A stretch of DNA of 64,000 nt from Macquaria australasica (Eukaryota; Chordata; Actinopteri; Centrarchiformes; Percichthyidae), in contig SEMN01000008.1 of the NCBI GenBank assembly GCA_005408345.1, positions 558,001 to 622,000 of the forward strand. Reading direction: 5' to 3'. Both the position numbers and the translations under genes were made by a program. The notes beneath the pieces were generated by a model that was not told the origin of the DNA, did not search any database, and saw nothing but the letters and a program-made list of their open reading frames with translations. Of the stretch, positions 1-12,474 are shown one piece after another (position 1 is the stretch's first letter; each line of letters begins with the position of its first letter).

Positions 1-483
1 TACTCCACTTTTTAAGCATTGTGCACTCTGATAACATTGGCAGATGGACAGTTTTTAAAAAAGTATCAAAATCGATGCAGCAGAACCAGAGACATCGCTG
101 TCATTCTTCTTCCTTGATAAAACCTGGCGCCTACAGTACCCACTATGCAATTCATCTGCCGACTGTTCGGTTGGAGATTCGGGTGTGTTATGCTAGTAGC
201 AGCTAATGTAGCCTCGAGCCACTAGCCTCAAGCAGAGATGAGGAGCGGGCTACAGCAGGTCTGGTCAGCTCACTTCTCTCTAACTCCACACCAACAGATT
301 TCTTTCATTTTCAAACTTGTAGTCTTCAGCCCCAACCTGACGCTGACATCACTTTACCAGACTTCACACATGTCCCTCTGGAGTTACAAAAGGCTTTATC
401 CAACTTTTTTCACATATGCTGTAGTACTCTCTAAGACCTGTAAACAGACTGTGATGTGTAAAATTGATGGAGCTCCCCTTTAA
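1..483 (+). repeat. long interspersed repeat, copy 1
   Basis: This stretch matches 32343 to about 32900 in opposite orientation. Shared blocks include CAGCAGAACCAGAGA, TCAAGCAGAGATGAGGAGCG, GTCAGCTCACTTCT, TTTCAAACTTGTAGTCTTCA and AAAGGCTTTATCCAACTTTT. Copy 1 is cut near its start by the window edge and ends at about 483 (CTCCCCTTTAA). It has no long reading frame, so it is a non-autonomous element. Its class is not identified. Confidence 0.85.
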
Positions 484-1469
484 AATGAGAAAAAAAGAGG
501 CAAGTTCTAATAAACCAGCATTATCCTTTAATTGACTTTTAAAACATTTACTTTTATTAGTTCTTGAGAAAGCCAGGAGAAACACAGAGGGAGGTATATA
601 GAATTAGGTCATAAGCTGGTGTCAGGTCTGCACAAAGTGCACCTGGTTGTTAGGACTATGACAGCTTTACAGGGCATGGGATTCCAGCCTAATTACAGAT
701 GGAACCACTGTGAGAGGGGAACACTGCGAAGAGGAAGACGACGACTGTGAGAATAGAGAAGGGGGCGGCCAGGAGCAGGGACACGGGTGGGGCAACAAAA
801 GGCTCATGAAGAATTTAATGGGTGTTAAAGATAAGAATGGAGACATAAACCCAAAATGTGACGGGTCAGCAAACAGTCATAGATCAGCCCTGCATGCCAC
901 AAAAGTGTTTTAAAGAAACATCAAAGAAAGACAGCAAAAACATGTTGTAGGCACGGTACAAGTCCACACACACACAGACAGACATATGTGCAGGTCATCA
1001 TCAGAATGTGAGAACATGATTGAGGATGACACCTGAAAGTAGGAAGAAAGAGGAACAGATAATGGCAAACACAGAAGGAAACATGGAGAACAAGTCACAA
1101 GGGAGAGAGGGGTGTTCATCCTGGGTTCACCATGACAACCCATTGACAGAGAGATGGATGAGGGGGAGGAAAGGAAGTAACAGAGACTGGGCTGCTGTCC
1201 GAAGGGCAAAATAGCATAGGAAACGCCTGTACATCCCGTGATTTGTTTGTGAACATGGGACCCCCAACTGTCAAGTCTCCCCTACTTCCTGTATGTGCAG
1301 CACTGTACTGAAGATACTGTTAAATCAGGCAATGCATGGAATTAGACTCAAAGTAGGGCTCAGCTACAGCAATGTTTATGTACGTGATTTGTAAAATCAG
1401 AAAAAGCTCTATTGTTGCAACAGTTCAATACCATCAACCCTAACCCTTCACCTAGCCCTAATCCTGCAC

Positions 1470-1650
1470 AGAGCCCTGAATTCAACCCCTTTCCAACACC
1501 TTTGGGATGAACTGGAACACCGACTGTGAGCCAGAATTGGAGCAAATTCCTGCAGCCAGTTTCTAAAATCTTGAGGAAAGCCTGCCCAGAAGAGTGGAGG
1601 TTGTTTGAGCAGCATATCAATATCAAGAGACGTTCAACAATCACACATGG
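1470..1650 (+). pseudogene. decayed Tc1/mariner-type transposase C-terminal fragment
   Basis: The conceptual translation, across frame breaks, resembles the end of fish Tc1-like transposases: a SPEFNP-like string, then W-x-E-L-E-R-like residues, then WEQIPAA-like and SLPRRVEAV-like motifs, here seen as LEQIPAA and ESLPRRVEVV. Frame changes and a stop show it is dead. No intact terminal inverted repeats were found around it. The assignment rests on memory of the family. Confidence 0.6.
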
Positions 1651-4600
1651 GCGTTTTAAGGGTGGTTAAACATTACTTGTCGGGGCTGGGTCTTTAATGA
1701 CTGATGAATATTGGTAAACAGCAGACATTCAAACCAGTCCAAATACAGCTTGAGAAGCCTGGAAAAAAATGATATCGGCATTATATAAGTAGCCACATAG
1801 CCATGTATATGGATGGTGGCATTTATCAGGTGCATACCACGAGACAACAGAAAAAATGATCTAATGGTCTAATTTACCAGCATTGGGTCAGTGCATCTCC
1901 AGCCCACATCCAGAAGGTGAAAGAATGTGATTAACCTCTGAACCAAGTTCTTCCTGTTTTTATCCAACAATGGGGCAATTTCCATAAAATATCTTATTAA
2001 TTATATCCAAAATTTACTATTTTACTCTATCTGCCGTAAGTGAAGGAAAGTTTCCCAGTCTCGTCTGTTGTCTGAGACTCTCAGACAAATGTGGATTCGT
2101 TGAAGGCCAAAAACATTGAGAAAATTCAAACAAATTAGTTCTGAGGGGAGAATCACAGTATCTTAAATACTGCTGGCAAATGCTGACATACTGCTGGAGG
2201 TTAACACACCCATCTAGAGACAGCTGATTGAAGGCAGTTGAGCATTTGTTGAATATGTTAACTTATCTGCTTTCTATTAAAAGCAAAATGTTTAAATAGT
2301 GTCCACCAAGCACACTGAGTGAAAGTTATAGTTTGTCAAACTATTTCCAGAGGAAACATTTATCAAAGAAGTCCCTTATGTACCCTACAACAAAAAGAAT
2401 TTGTTTTCTCTTGATCTGAGCCGCTCTGGAGTGACAGCTGAGCTGACCTAAATACAAATCACACTGCTATCCCCCTAATGTCCCATCAAAACCCTTTTCT
2501 CTAAACCTGATGTTTTTGGCCTGTTGACAGTAAGTAGCCACACTTGCCACAGCAGCTGCCCTGCTTCAGAAATGCGGTCTTGGAGCAAGAATTTTGTCAC
2601 GAATCCAGTTCCCCAGAGGGAGCCCAGATCTCATGCAGACTGCTGCTCTGAGCTCTTTATGTCTGGGATAGAAGAGGGAGGTTTCTGGGTCACTGTACAT
2701 CCAAGTCCCTGCCCAGAGCCTCCCAGGTCAGTTCACTTTCCTGTTTCTGAACTAAAGAAGAGCTTAACTGGGACAGCACTGTTTGTTGACTGCCATGTTA
2801 ACCATCAAATTACTTACTAAATGACTTGATCATGATGCACTTTAGTATGAATTTTGACTGAGAGACCTTCTTCCAACCAAGGCAGGAAAGAGGTGCCATG
2901 TTGGAGACCTTGTGCAAGTCTGTTCGAGAAATACTTGCTGATGGCTATGTTCTGCATAGCCAAGTTCTTTTGTGAACTTTCACAAGTATCGAGATCTTTC
3001 TGCCCTTAGGGTAGTAAGCTAAGGAGAACAGCAGGGTTCTGTGGCATACAAGAGACATTATACAGTTATTTTATAATTATATCTTATTGCATTGTGCAAT
3101 TAAAAACTAATAAATTACAACAATATATTTAGACTCTGCTTTTTCACAAGATATTGAGTATATTTGGACAGGCTTGATGTTACACAGTATGTCTGTGTGT
3201 ACACTGTGGGCATGTTAACATCTCACTGAAGTGACAGGCATGTCACTACATGTAGGTGTCTTTGCGTACTATCAATACCATCTGTGATTCTTATCAGCAT
3301 GAGAGTGATACACTCCTGGTGCGGACTGGGATACAAGCCAAGGTGAACAGACTGCGGTTAAGTGGTCCGTTCCTCCTTTGCTCTCTTCCATCTTTCATGG
3401 CTTTTTCATTTCGAAGTCCTTTATCGCTATGCCAAGCAGGCTCTTCGCTCCCGCATTTTTAATTAAAATCTAAAATGTGCAATAACTCTGGAGACTCTGG
3501 GCTAGCTGGCAAACAGGTCCACTGGTCTGGTTTCTCCCTTCAAGCTTTTGTTGCTCATTTCATCAAAGCCTTCCATTAAGCCTTTCTATTTGTCCAATTC
3601 TGTTCACTTCACTGCATAAATGCTTTGACATAAGCCACACGGGGTACACAGACTTACCAAAGGTACACCTATGTAGAAAAGCTCTACAGCAAGCAAATGA
3701 ACTCTCACTCTTAGACTATAGCCTAATCCATTCAAGGACCCTGAGAAAAATCAAATTCTTAAAGTCAGTCTTCTTGACTTCCCATGACTCCCTGAAGACA
3801 AAAGGCTGCTTGTGTAGACAGTGCTTTAGTTCAGTCACCTGGGTGCAGCTGCGTAGTGTTCTCACACACTTTCCAGAGCCGCAATAAAATAAACTCCATC
3901 TCCCCTTTGGAATTATCCACAAGCCATATGTTTCATACCTGGGAAAGTCAAATATATAGTAGGTTGTCATGTTTCACTGTGCAGTAGTAGTGATGTTCTA
4001 ATCTGTCTGTAGAATTTCTAGGTAAGATTAAAACATGAGCAGGTGGTAGTGGAGCCTGATATTTAAATTATAGGGCAGAAACCTTGCTGCAAATTTCCCA
4101 GAGTGTTTTATAGTGAGGGTGGAATAAAGACTTCCTCTGCTAAACTCAGAGTAAATTATCACACTTGTATGAAATAAAATTAACCTTCAGGGAAAACAAG
4201 CAGAGGCGCTACATCAGGTAGAAGAAGTCATATATAGCTAAATATTAAATGAGAGAGGCAACTGTTTAGACCATCATATAGTAGCATAAGACACATTAGG
4301 ATCTCAGCTAAGCTCAGACGGCAACCTCTGATAAAAAAAAAAAAAACCTGAGAAGTAAACCTGGGCTGACATATCAACATACTCTCAACATGGCATGAGT
4401 ATCTTCCAGAGCTCTGAGTCACTGATTAACTGTACTTGACCCCTGCATTTTGCAGTACGGCTTTAGTTGTTCTTGAAACAATGGTGTCAACTGCCCTGTG
4501 GATGATTGGCATTGATGTTTTGAAAAATTGCAAGTGGATAGCATGGCTAAAAACTGAAGCATTCACTGCTCTCCCTTTTGCCCTTATCATTCTATCATTA

Positions 4601-4763
4601 TCTCCTCACATATCAAGAAGGTGCGGAGGGAGGAGGCAGCCAGGTAGGAGCTTGTGCAGGTTAGGAATTCCAGCCGATTGGGGGCCTCCTCCTTGCACAA
4701 ACAGTGGGAAAAAAGCTCAAACTTTTCCATGAGGCCTAGGCTCATTCACTGAAGAAGCACTGG

Positions 4764-4774
4764 TGGGGGGGGGG
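4764..4774 (+). repeat. poly-G run
   Basis: An uninterrupted G run inside agrn intron 2. It is a simple-sequence feature with no visible function. Confidence 0.7.
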
Positions 4775-7700
4775 GCTCAAACAGTCATCCCACATGCCAC
4801 CCACACCGAGGAGCATTCCACAAGACTGTCTGCTCGCCCATCATTAAGCAAGACCACCTGCTGGCAAATCAGGACCCCCATCATGTTCTCAGCAAGCCTG
4901 GCTAACCCCATTACCAGTGAGCCTCTGGACTGCTGTACACACATATCATAAAGAGCCAGTGGTATGTTGAGTAAAATGCTGCTCATTAACATCCCACAAG
5001 GACTTTTGATTGTCCAACCAGTGAAGCACACTAGCTCCACTCAGTATTACGTATTTAAATAGATGCAGCACAAATGGACAAAGAAAGGATCTTTGATGCA
5101 GCTGTTGCATGACTATGCACTGACTTCTGACTGGCTCATCTCTCCTCTTCTTCAAAAGAGAAGGAGAGGAAGAGATCAAGACAGGAAGAAACAACCCTTT
5201 GTTGCTGTTCTTCGTCAGGGCCTTGAGGGAAGGACTCTGGCATCAAGTCATCAAGAGCTGAAACAAAAGCAGCTGATAAACAGAGCAAGACAGATAAGAT
5301 CTCCCTGTACGCTCAACACTTCTCCATCAAGAGGGCTTCCTCTCTTCCAAACCCCCAACACCTCCGCCTTCTCCCTTTGTTCTCATTAACACAGCACTGG
5401 AAAAAAGCAAAATGGAAATAGTAATAAACACAGCAAATACATTTTATCTTCTTAACTCTTAAGAATATCTGGAGGACATGGCATTCTGTTGAGCCTTGAT
5501 TTGCCCCCTTCATCCACTTTTATTAAACCAGGACTTCATTTTTGTTTCCAAAGACAGCAAATGTCTCTGATTCTGACACAATATCTGTCAACTTTCTGCA
5601 CAGCGCAATTGACTACGGCAGCATTTCACTGAATGGTAGCTGGAGGACCAAGCAAAGGAAGAGATTCTATGCCAAAGGCCCTCTGCTTATCTGTCCCAAC
5701 AAGGTGTAAACTGAACAATGCAGATGTGGTAAATTTTGAGTTGAAGAGTTACACTTTTTTGCTATTTCAATTTCTTATTTCAACCATAGAAAATGCTGGC
5801 AAGGGCATCAGTAAGTACATATAAGGCATCAGGGAACAAAAAAGAGGGCATTCTTTTGCACAGCAAATATGGTGTACAGCATTTTAAGAGCTGGTCGGCA
5901 TTGCAAGTGTTTACTGAGATCTTGTAAACACTCCTCCGGGGAGGGCCGCTCTCTGGCAGATGAAAGCCTGTAGCCAAGTGATCACACACGGACTGAGTGG
6001 CCCTGAAGTGCCACCGCCCAGTGCGAAGAGCACAGGAGTAGAAAGAGTGTGAAACATAATGCCTGAAGGCATCTATCTTCACGCAGCACTGATCCAAACT
6101 CTAACAAATATGCCATAGCAAACACAACATCCCTCACGTTCCACGTCCTCACATGTACAAAGAATTCCTCTGTTTTTACTTCGTTCTACATCACTCATCT
6201 TATTTTCTTTCGTGTCTCTGTCCTTCTCAAAACTCTTGGTGGTAAGGAGCTAACACAAAGCCTTTTTTCTTCCACCTCAGACAATGTGCCTCCCCACCTA
6301 GCTCTCTGCCAGGCATTCCTGAGTCTATCCTAGCTATCGAAAATGTCAAGAATGAAGAGAAAGCACAGGAGGGTACAATGAGTACTGCGGCAGGTAGAGT
6401 CTTGTCCCGCTGCACTAACATCCCACAGTCTCCGGGGGTAGTGGTTGCACAGAACGGATGGTATCTGACTTGACTCTCTTAATTAAAACTCTGCACTCCC
6501 CAAAAAACAAATACAGATTTCATGGTGGGGCTGAACCTGACAATTGTCCCAGGATATTACTTACTGGCTGGCCAGTGCAAAAGAAGCACAATGTTCTTTC
6601 AGATGTATTAAAGCACGATTTCTGTCTAACCTTTGCCTGATGACTTCTTGAAGTATTTCCTTACCGCTACTCCTTCGACTGTAAGGTGATATGAGAAAAT
6701 CAGGTTATGTGAAGTAAACCCTCTTCAAATACAAAGACCTGAAACAAAAAGGGCACATTCTAGACAGTTTGTCAGAGCCAAGAAACTCCTCTCTCCACAA
6801 CAGGAGTCCAAAAAGAAGAAAAGGGGGCTGAATAAAAAGGTTAGCAGTGCAGTGTTTCGTGCCTGGACAGACAAACAGAAGAAGTTTTATATGTGTGCCA
6901 AATGCAACTTAACACAGCAAACAAGCTCCATCCATTGGAACATCCTGCCACCCAGAACTGTTCAGAGGAAAGTACGCAAAATATAAACCCTACAACTCTG
7001 AAACAGCGATTGCCCCAAAAAGACTTCAGGTGATTCGTGCTCTGATTCATTTCCCCCTGGTGCTCCCAGCTGGTCTAAGTGATTCAAACTTTGAACAGCT
7101 GCCAACATTGTCAAGCACCAGTAAAAGTTACACAGAAGCAAGCTCACTGCTCACTGACATGGGGGCACAGGCTGCTACAGTCTCACAGTCACGGTAGATG
7201 CTGAGATTTATTAGTCATGGCCGTATGGTTCGTCTCATAAGAGCCTGACAAATTGCTTCTCAACCAAAAAAGGACTCAGAGGACTAAAAGTATTTAATTA
7301 ACTCTTTTCATGCTGAAGTTCCTTTTCTCAAATCAACAGAATAAACAACAACAATATTTTAAACACATCACTCATCTCGACTTAATTCAAAAGCTCCTCG
7401 AAAACTATTTTTAAAGCATGTTCGTGTGTGGGCAAGTTTGATCCGTCATTGTCTGCTTCTGCCGTTTCAGTCTTTGTCTCTGTGTAGTCATCATGTCTTA
7501 TGTGTATGTAAGTGTTAATCAGCTTCACCTCGGACTTTATAAAATGGCTCAGCTATGAGGTGCAAAGGTCGAGACCAACCACTCAACTAGTGTCCTTAAG
7601 GTGTTAATCAGACACACCCACCTCAAGGCTATGTTAGGAAAGGCTGGAGCTTCACCATGGCAACAAAGCTCCTAAAATGACTCAGGTGTCCTTGTTTCAT

Positions 7701-8022
7701 GGAGTTCTGGGAAAATTTGACGCTGTGAGCCCGAGGCTATGTAATTTCAGCAGCTATCGGTGTATGAAATCCTTGCTGCTTTAAGTGATTTACAAGTCAA
7801 ACCACAGTCTTCCAACCTCAGCATGGATCCTACACTGAATTCCTCACAGGTAACACACAATATCGAAATAAGTCACAGCAAATTGAGTTATTAAATAGCA
7901 ATTACAAGCCCTGTTGAACTTACAAATGAACTCCCATACATGATTATCATCCTCACACAACCTGTACTTTATATTCCATCGGTCATCTGTCTCATTCCAT
8001 TCACAACAAACTAGCTGCTTAC

Positions 8023-8284
8023 CTTCCACGCAGTGCTCCACGTCCTCCAGGTTGCGCAGGGTAATCCTCATCAGACTTGAGTTGAGCATGAGTTCATTCT
8101 TGTGTTCTGGCCCCATGGACTCCGAGGCAGGGTTGAGAAAGAATATGCGAGTGTCACCCGTGGCTACCTGGTTGTCACAGATCCCAGGGTTGCCAAAGCC
8201 GCCGATCATCAACTTGTTGCCGCCATCCAGGAGAATTTCGTGGTTGACATTGGACTTCCCTTTCAAGTAGCGCCACACCCTGAC
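8023..8284 (-). CDS. agrn: agrn exon 2 (main NtA domain exon)
   Basis: The exon is 262 bases. Its acceptor AG is at 8285-8286 (minus), it opens with VRVWRYLKGK, and it ends HCVE plus one base before donor GTAAGC (8017-8022). Phase 0 in, phase 1 out. It carries most of the laminin-binding NtA domain, including the GICDNQ and GDTRIFF strings that are nearly invariant in vertebrate agrins. Confidence 0.94.
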
Positions 8285-10083
8285 CTTTAGCCAAACAACA
8301 ACAGAAAGACAACACACGTTTTACATCATATTTTAATTATTTTCATTTATTATTATATGCACAAGGGTGCTGTTAGAGATGTGGGGCCTCTGTCCAGCTC
8401 TGGGCCATCTGAATCAGGGTTCCCCCAGTGCCCCCCGGCCCCCAACATGCATGCAGGCTGATCTTTACCTGTGCTACCAAAACATCCACTGGCATTGCAT
8501 GTAATAACAGTAATTCTTAAGTGATTATTTCTAATGGAATAAATCTCATACTACAGATCCAGATACAACGTGTGTCCAGCCATGTGTGAAACGTATCTAA
8601 AACACTGCATGCACCCATAGATAGTCCATCACATGTGCAGCAATGGCTGCACTATGACCAGTCACGGGAAAGCTCGCCCCTTCTGCTACATGTCGGCTGT
8701 CTCACTTGGTGGTGGTTTCTGTTTCCAGAAGGAGACCCGCCGTGTGCCTGTAATCTACTCCACTCATTCACCGGGAGACGGGAAGCAAGTGGGGACTGAG
8801 GAAAGGAGCAGTGAGAGAGCTGACCAAACACAACTTGTTTATTTTGAGAGATTATAGAGTGGTCTACCACAAGTCCATGATGGTGCAAAAGTTTCACAAT
8901 GAATGGCCATGGAATGAGGAGGGAGGAAGGCTGCTTCCTGACTGAAAATTTGCTTATTTGTGGAACCCTTTTTTGTTTTTTTCACCATGTGCTATTATGT
9001 GGTCTATTAGTCAGAGAAATAATGTTCCTGTGACATTCAGAGAGTTGGAAAATGCACAGTTTCAGGTCAATCGCGCACAGGTTTCACATGAGTGACTAAT
9101 GACAATGTAAGACATAAGTACACATCTTTATTGCTTTGGGCACACCTTGCAGCACTTGTCAGTAGGCTACTCTCTACTGAGAATAAAAGGCATGTTATTG
9201 TCTCTTACAATCTAATAACAGCGGCCTAAAAGTCACTATACTATTTTGGGTGCTTTAAGTGCTTCTTATTGCATTTTATGTACTTTTATATCCCAAAGGA
9301 CATCACTTTTATAGCCACAAGTCTCAAATCTCTAGTCTGGGATACAAGTGGTGGCATTTATCAGTAATACCACAGAACAAATCATTATTCAGAATATCAT
9401 CTTTGCAGCCACTGGCAAATGAAGTTACATGTTTTCAACATTTATGACTAGAGCTACAGCAAGGGGCCGGTGAGGGGCCAGTCTCCTAGTGCAGCATGTT
9501 TGGAATGATTACATGGTCGGTTAGGCCTCCCTTGTAGCTATGTAATTGGTAAGTGGAAATTAAAAAAACACCATCTATCTATTTCTGAAGGCAAAGTGGA
9601 TTGACAGTGTCCATGTCACCGCTGCCAAATGCGTCTGGATGAATGAGTTTGTATGATGTTTTTCAGGAAAGCTGTTGATGCCTTTGAACACAAATTTGGT
9701 GGAAATGGCTTCCATCAGCTACACGAGGGTAAAGGTATCAAGTGATAATGTGTCGTCTAAAAGACCACATAAAAAACTAGGCTAGTGGCTTTCGTGTGAG
9801 AAGCAGGTGTCTTTTCTTGGAAGCAATGCATTCCTGCGGATACTTCACTTGATCGTTTCAGAAACCACATTAAAACACTTACCTTGCAAGAATATGTATT
9901 ATGCACCGGGTCCATGTTAATTATTTCGTCCACGGTGCCGGTCAAAACTATGTTGGCCTCCTCTTCCCTGTCCTCCAAGTCTTTCTCCGGGCAACTTGCG
10001 GCGCATTGCTGCCACAGAGCCACGAGCAGCCCCGCCAGAAGCAGCGCTGTCCGGCTGGCCCCGAGTGTCCGCCGGGAACCCAT
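8023..10083 (-). CDS. agrn: agrin, 5' end (signal peptide and NtA domain; two exons, partial gene)
   Basis: Agrin is a secreted heparan sulfate proteoglycan of basement membranes. It organises acetylcholine receptors at the neuromuscular junction through LRP4 and MuSK. Two exons on the minus strand join in frame (9883-10083 and 8023-8284) to give 154 codons plus one base. Residues 1 to about 30 form a signal peptide with a hydrophobic core (ALLLAGLLVALW). The rest matches the N-terminal agrin (NtA) domain, which binds the laminin coiled coil. Recognisable strings are EEANIVLTGTVDEI, VRVWRYLKGK, GGFGNPGICDNQ, GDTRIFFLNPA and NELMLNSSLMRITLRNLED. The ATG at 10083 is the first in-frame Met before the signal peptide and has G at -3 and +4. 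This is the secreted NtA isoform. Follistatin-like, SEA and laminin-G exons are not in the window and must lie left of position 1. Confidence 0.95.
8285..9882 (-). other. agrn intron 1
   Basis: This 1.6 kb intron has a GTAAGT donor and AAAG acceptor on the minus strand. No coding exon is visible in it. The short open frames at 8633-8897 on both strands have no recognisable protein content and are treated as chance. Confidence 0.85.
9883..10083 (-). CDS. agrn: agrn exon 1, coding part (signal peptide, NtA start)
   Basis: The exon encodes 67 codons, from MGSRRT to TYSCK. It ends exactly at a codon (phase 0), followed on the minus strand by a consensus donor GTAAGT (bases 9877-9882 on plus). 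The first mature-chain cysteine (SCPEKDLED) starts the NtA fold. Confidence 0.93.
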
Positions 10084-10382
10084 GACCACCACACGGATGT
10101 AACCCAAAAAGTAAACTTTCCTCAAATTAAATTTGACCGTCCTAGAGCAAACTCCAAACTCCTTCGAATGCGTTTAAATTTTGCACCGAGCCTCCTTTCC
10201 ACAACTTCCCTACGGACTACCAGTGTCTCTTTCACTCTGCAGCCCTGTTCCCTGCATCTGCAGCCCGAGTTAAAAATCCCTCTCTGCCGCCGCCGGCTGG
10301 GAGACCAGGAGGGAAGAGAGGAAGGAGGAGGAAGGGGCAGGGATCTCTCTCTCCAGGAATGCAACTGCACTTCTCTCTCCCC

Positions 10383-10452
<70 letters not shown>

Positions 10453-10600
10453 TTCACAGTGACACTCCTGTATTTGCATGCGATCTGAATTGCTGATCCC
10501 ACAAGTGAGGGTGGTAGTGGGGGGCCAGGAGGGCTGAAGGGCTGCGCGCTGGGATGCCTGTAGAAAGTTGCTGTCCAACGCCGCCCCCAATCGGACAGAC
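10084..10600 (-). promoter_or_regulatory. agrn 5' leader and likely promoter region
   Basis: This is the stretch upstream of the agrin ATG on the minus strand. It includes GC-rich blocks (about 10280-10360 and 10500-10620) and a pyrimidine/CA microsatellite (10389-10452). No clear TATA box was seen. The transcription start cannot be fixed from sequence. The assignment as promoter is by position only. Confidence 0.45.
10389..10452 (+). repeat. compound (CT)n(CA)n microsatellite in agrn leader/promoter
   Basis: About 40 bases of CT repeat run directly into about 20 bases of CA repeat, roughly 300-370 bases upstream of the agrin ATG. On the agrin strand this reads (TG)n then (AG)n. Tracts like this vary in length between individuals. 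Confidence 0.95.
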
Positions 10601-12474
10601 AGTGTCTTTACCTCCGGTCCCCATCAGCAGCAACCCCCAGACCTCGCACATTATGCACAAAGCAGGAGCAGGCAGGGATCCCATATAATAGCCTCCATGA
10701 AGATTCATAGCAGTATGGGTTGTAAATTTGATGGGTCCCCAGTGTGCAGGATATTCACATGCAGTTCCTCCAAGCTCCAAATGATCGTGTAGATTTCATA
10801 ACAGGCAAAGCATGAAGCACACAAGCCACCTTTAAGCGTATAGTTGACTATGTTTAGTAATTTGTCACATTCAACAAATGGTAATATATTGGTAGTGATC
10901 ACATATTGTTCAGTTTCCCCCCATTTTTGGAGTTCCAGTTCCAAGTGATATTAGATGTATCGAGTATTGATGAGTTTAGTGGTTTGATGCTGACTCCCCT
11001 CCTTAAAGGTTTTAGGAGCAGTTTTACCACCATGAGTTAAACTGACTTTTATAAGAGAGTAGGCATGCCCTTTGAGTTCTTCCAAGCTCAGTGTTTCAAC
11101 ATTGGTGGGAGTCCTGTATGGAGACTTTCACCAATAAAAGATGACTAATATTTATTGTTGTCTATCATGGTGATTGTCTTGTGAAATTGCCTACACTGGA
11201 CCATATGTGTGAAGTTAAACCTTTTTAAAAAAATGTTTTCCTCGTGTGGATCCGTGGAACAGTCAACTCCCTGTGTCTGTTAAGATTCACCACTTAAATA
11301 TGCTTATTGATGAAATACAAGGCAGCGAGGAATGAGTGATGAGTACTACAATATTTTTTTCAGTTATTAGATGACTTTCAGCTTTAAAAAATCTAATCTA
11401 GACATGGCTTTCAGATGGGAAAAAAGGAAATAAAAGGCATCACTCAATTAGTTACAACCATAACCTTAAAGCTGCACTACTCCATATTTTTACATTAACA
11501 ATGGAATGTGGATCTTTGATTTTAAGTATTAACTTTGGGGTCTTGGACAGAAAGATTTTGAAAGCTATAGACTGTAGAGCTATGACAGCTGTGTACACCC
11601 AATGTAAAACCTACCTCAGTGATTGAAAATCCATATAAAACTGAACTCTACAGCTGAATAGGCGGATGCCAAACTCAAGCTATGTCATATATCATTAAAG
11701 ATTCCCCTTATATCGTAAAACTTCCCATGTTTAAATCTGTAAATGTTACCATGTGGCTATTTTGTTAGAGCTCCTATTTAAGAACAGACAGTTCGTAAAT
11801 TTCCACTCCTCAAAAGCTGTAATTTTAACTACCCTTCTATTCCTGGGAAAATGACAGGCTTGGTTATGCACAGTTGCTAGAGAGGATATTTGCAGAAATT
11901 TGTTCAAGTAGACAACTGTGTTTTGAATGAAAAATGATACAGTTTGTCAGTGCTTTCCATGTTCTTTATACAGATGAGCAGGTACAGTTAAATCAATACT
12001 ATTCAAACACAAATAATCTCTCAAATCAACACATTGACATAATCATCAGGCCTGGAGCAGCGCCCCTGAGTAAACAGCAGAGTGACTTTGTGGTTTTAAA
12101 TAACGTTTTCATTGGCTTCCACATCTAAATGAGCTTCATTTTATAGCAGTAATGACTAGTCTGAACAAGAATACACCCAAATTCAAAAACATTTCCCCTG
12201 CATGTTGTTATGTATTATAAATTATTCTTAATGTAGCTGTATGTTGGTGTCAGACATGAATCACTGCTGTTGTTTTTGGACCAAACCAGCTCCTCCTTTG
12301 TTTCTGTAGTAAACAATAATGAGTGTAAATTAAAACTGTAGTGTTTTAAGGTACAAACATTCAGTAGTATTTCCTTCTCAACACACTAATTACAGAATAA
12401 TACACAAAGATCAAATGGATGTCCCTGTTAAGTGAAAGTATTAGACTGAAGAGCTATTATTTTTCTCATATTCT

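Larger units (their letters stand above)
1..8022 (-). other. agrn intron 2, partial, no further agrin exon seen
   Basis: About 8 kb after the exon 2 donor on the minus strand. I looked for the Kazal/follistatin-like exon that should follow and for the alternative transmembrane-agrin first exon, and saw neither. The stretch holds a long interspersed repeat (1 to about 483), a decayed Tc1/mariner transposase fragment (about 1470-1650), a GA-rich patch (about 700-1200), a short G run (4764-4774) and otherwise unremarkable AT-rich DNA. Confidence 0.8.

Noticed and set aside
7844..8022. Extension of the agrn exon 2 frame to 7844
   Set aside because: The frame continues past the donor GTAAGC at 8017-8022. 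The translated tail (KQLVCCEWNETDD) does not match agrin and is intron read-through.
9901..10502. Long open frames on both strands over the agrn leader
   Set aside because: They owe their length to the CT/CA repeat and to the antisense shadow of agrn exon 1. No real protein content.
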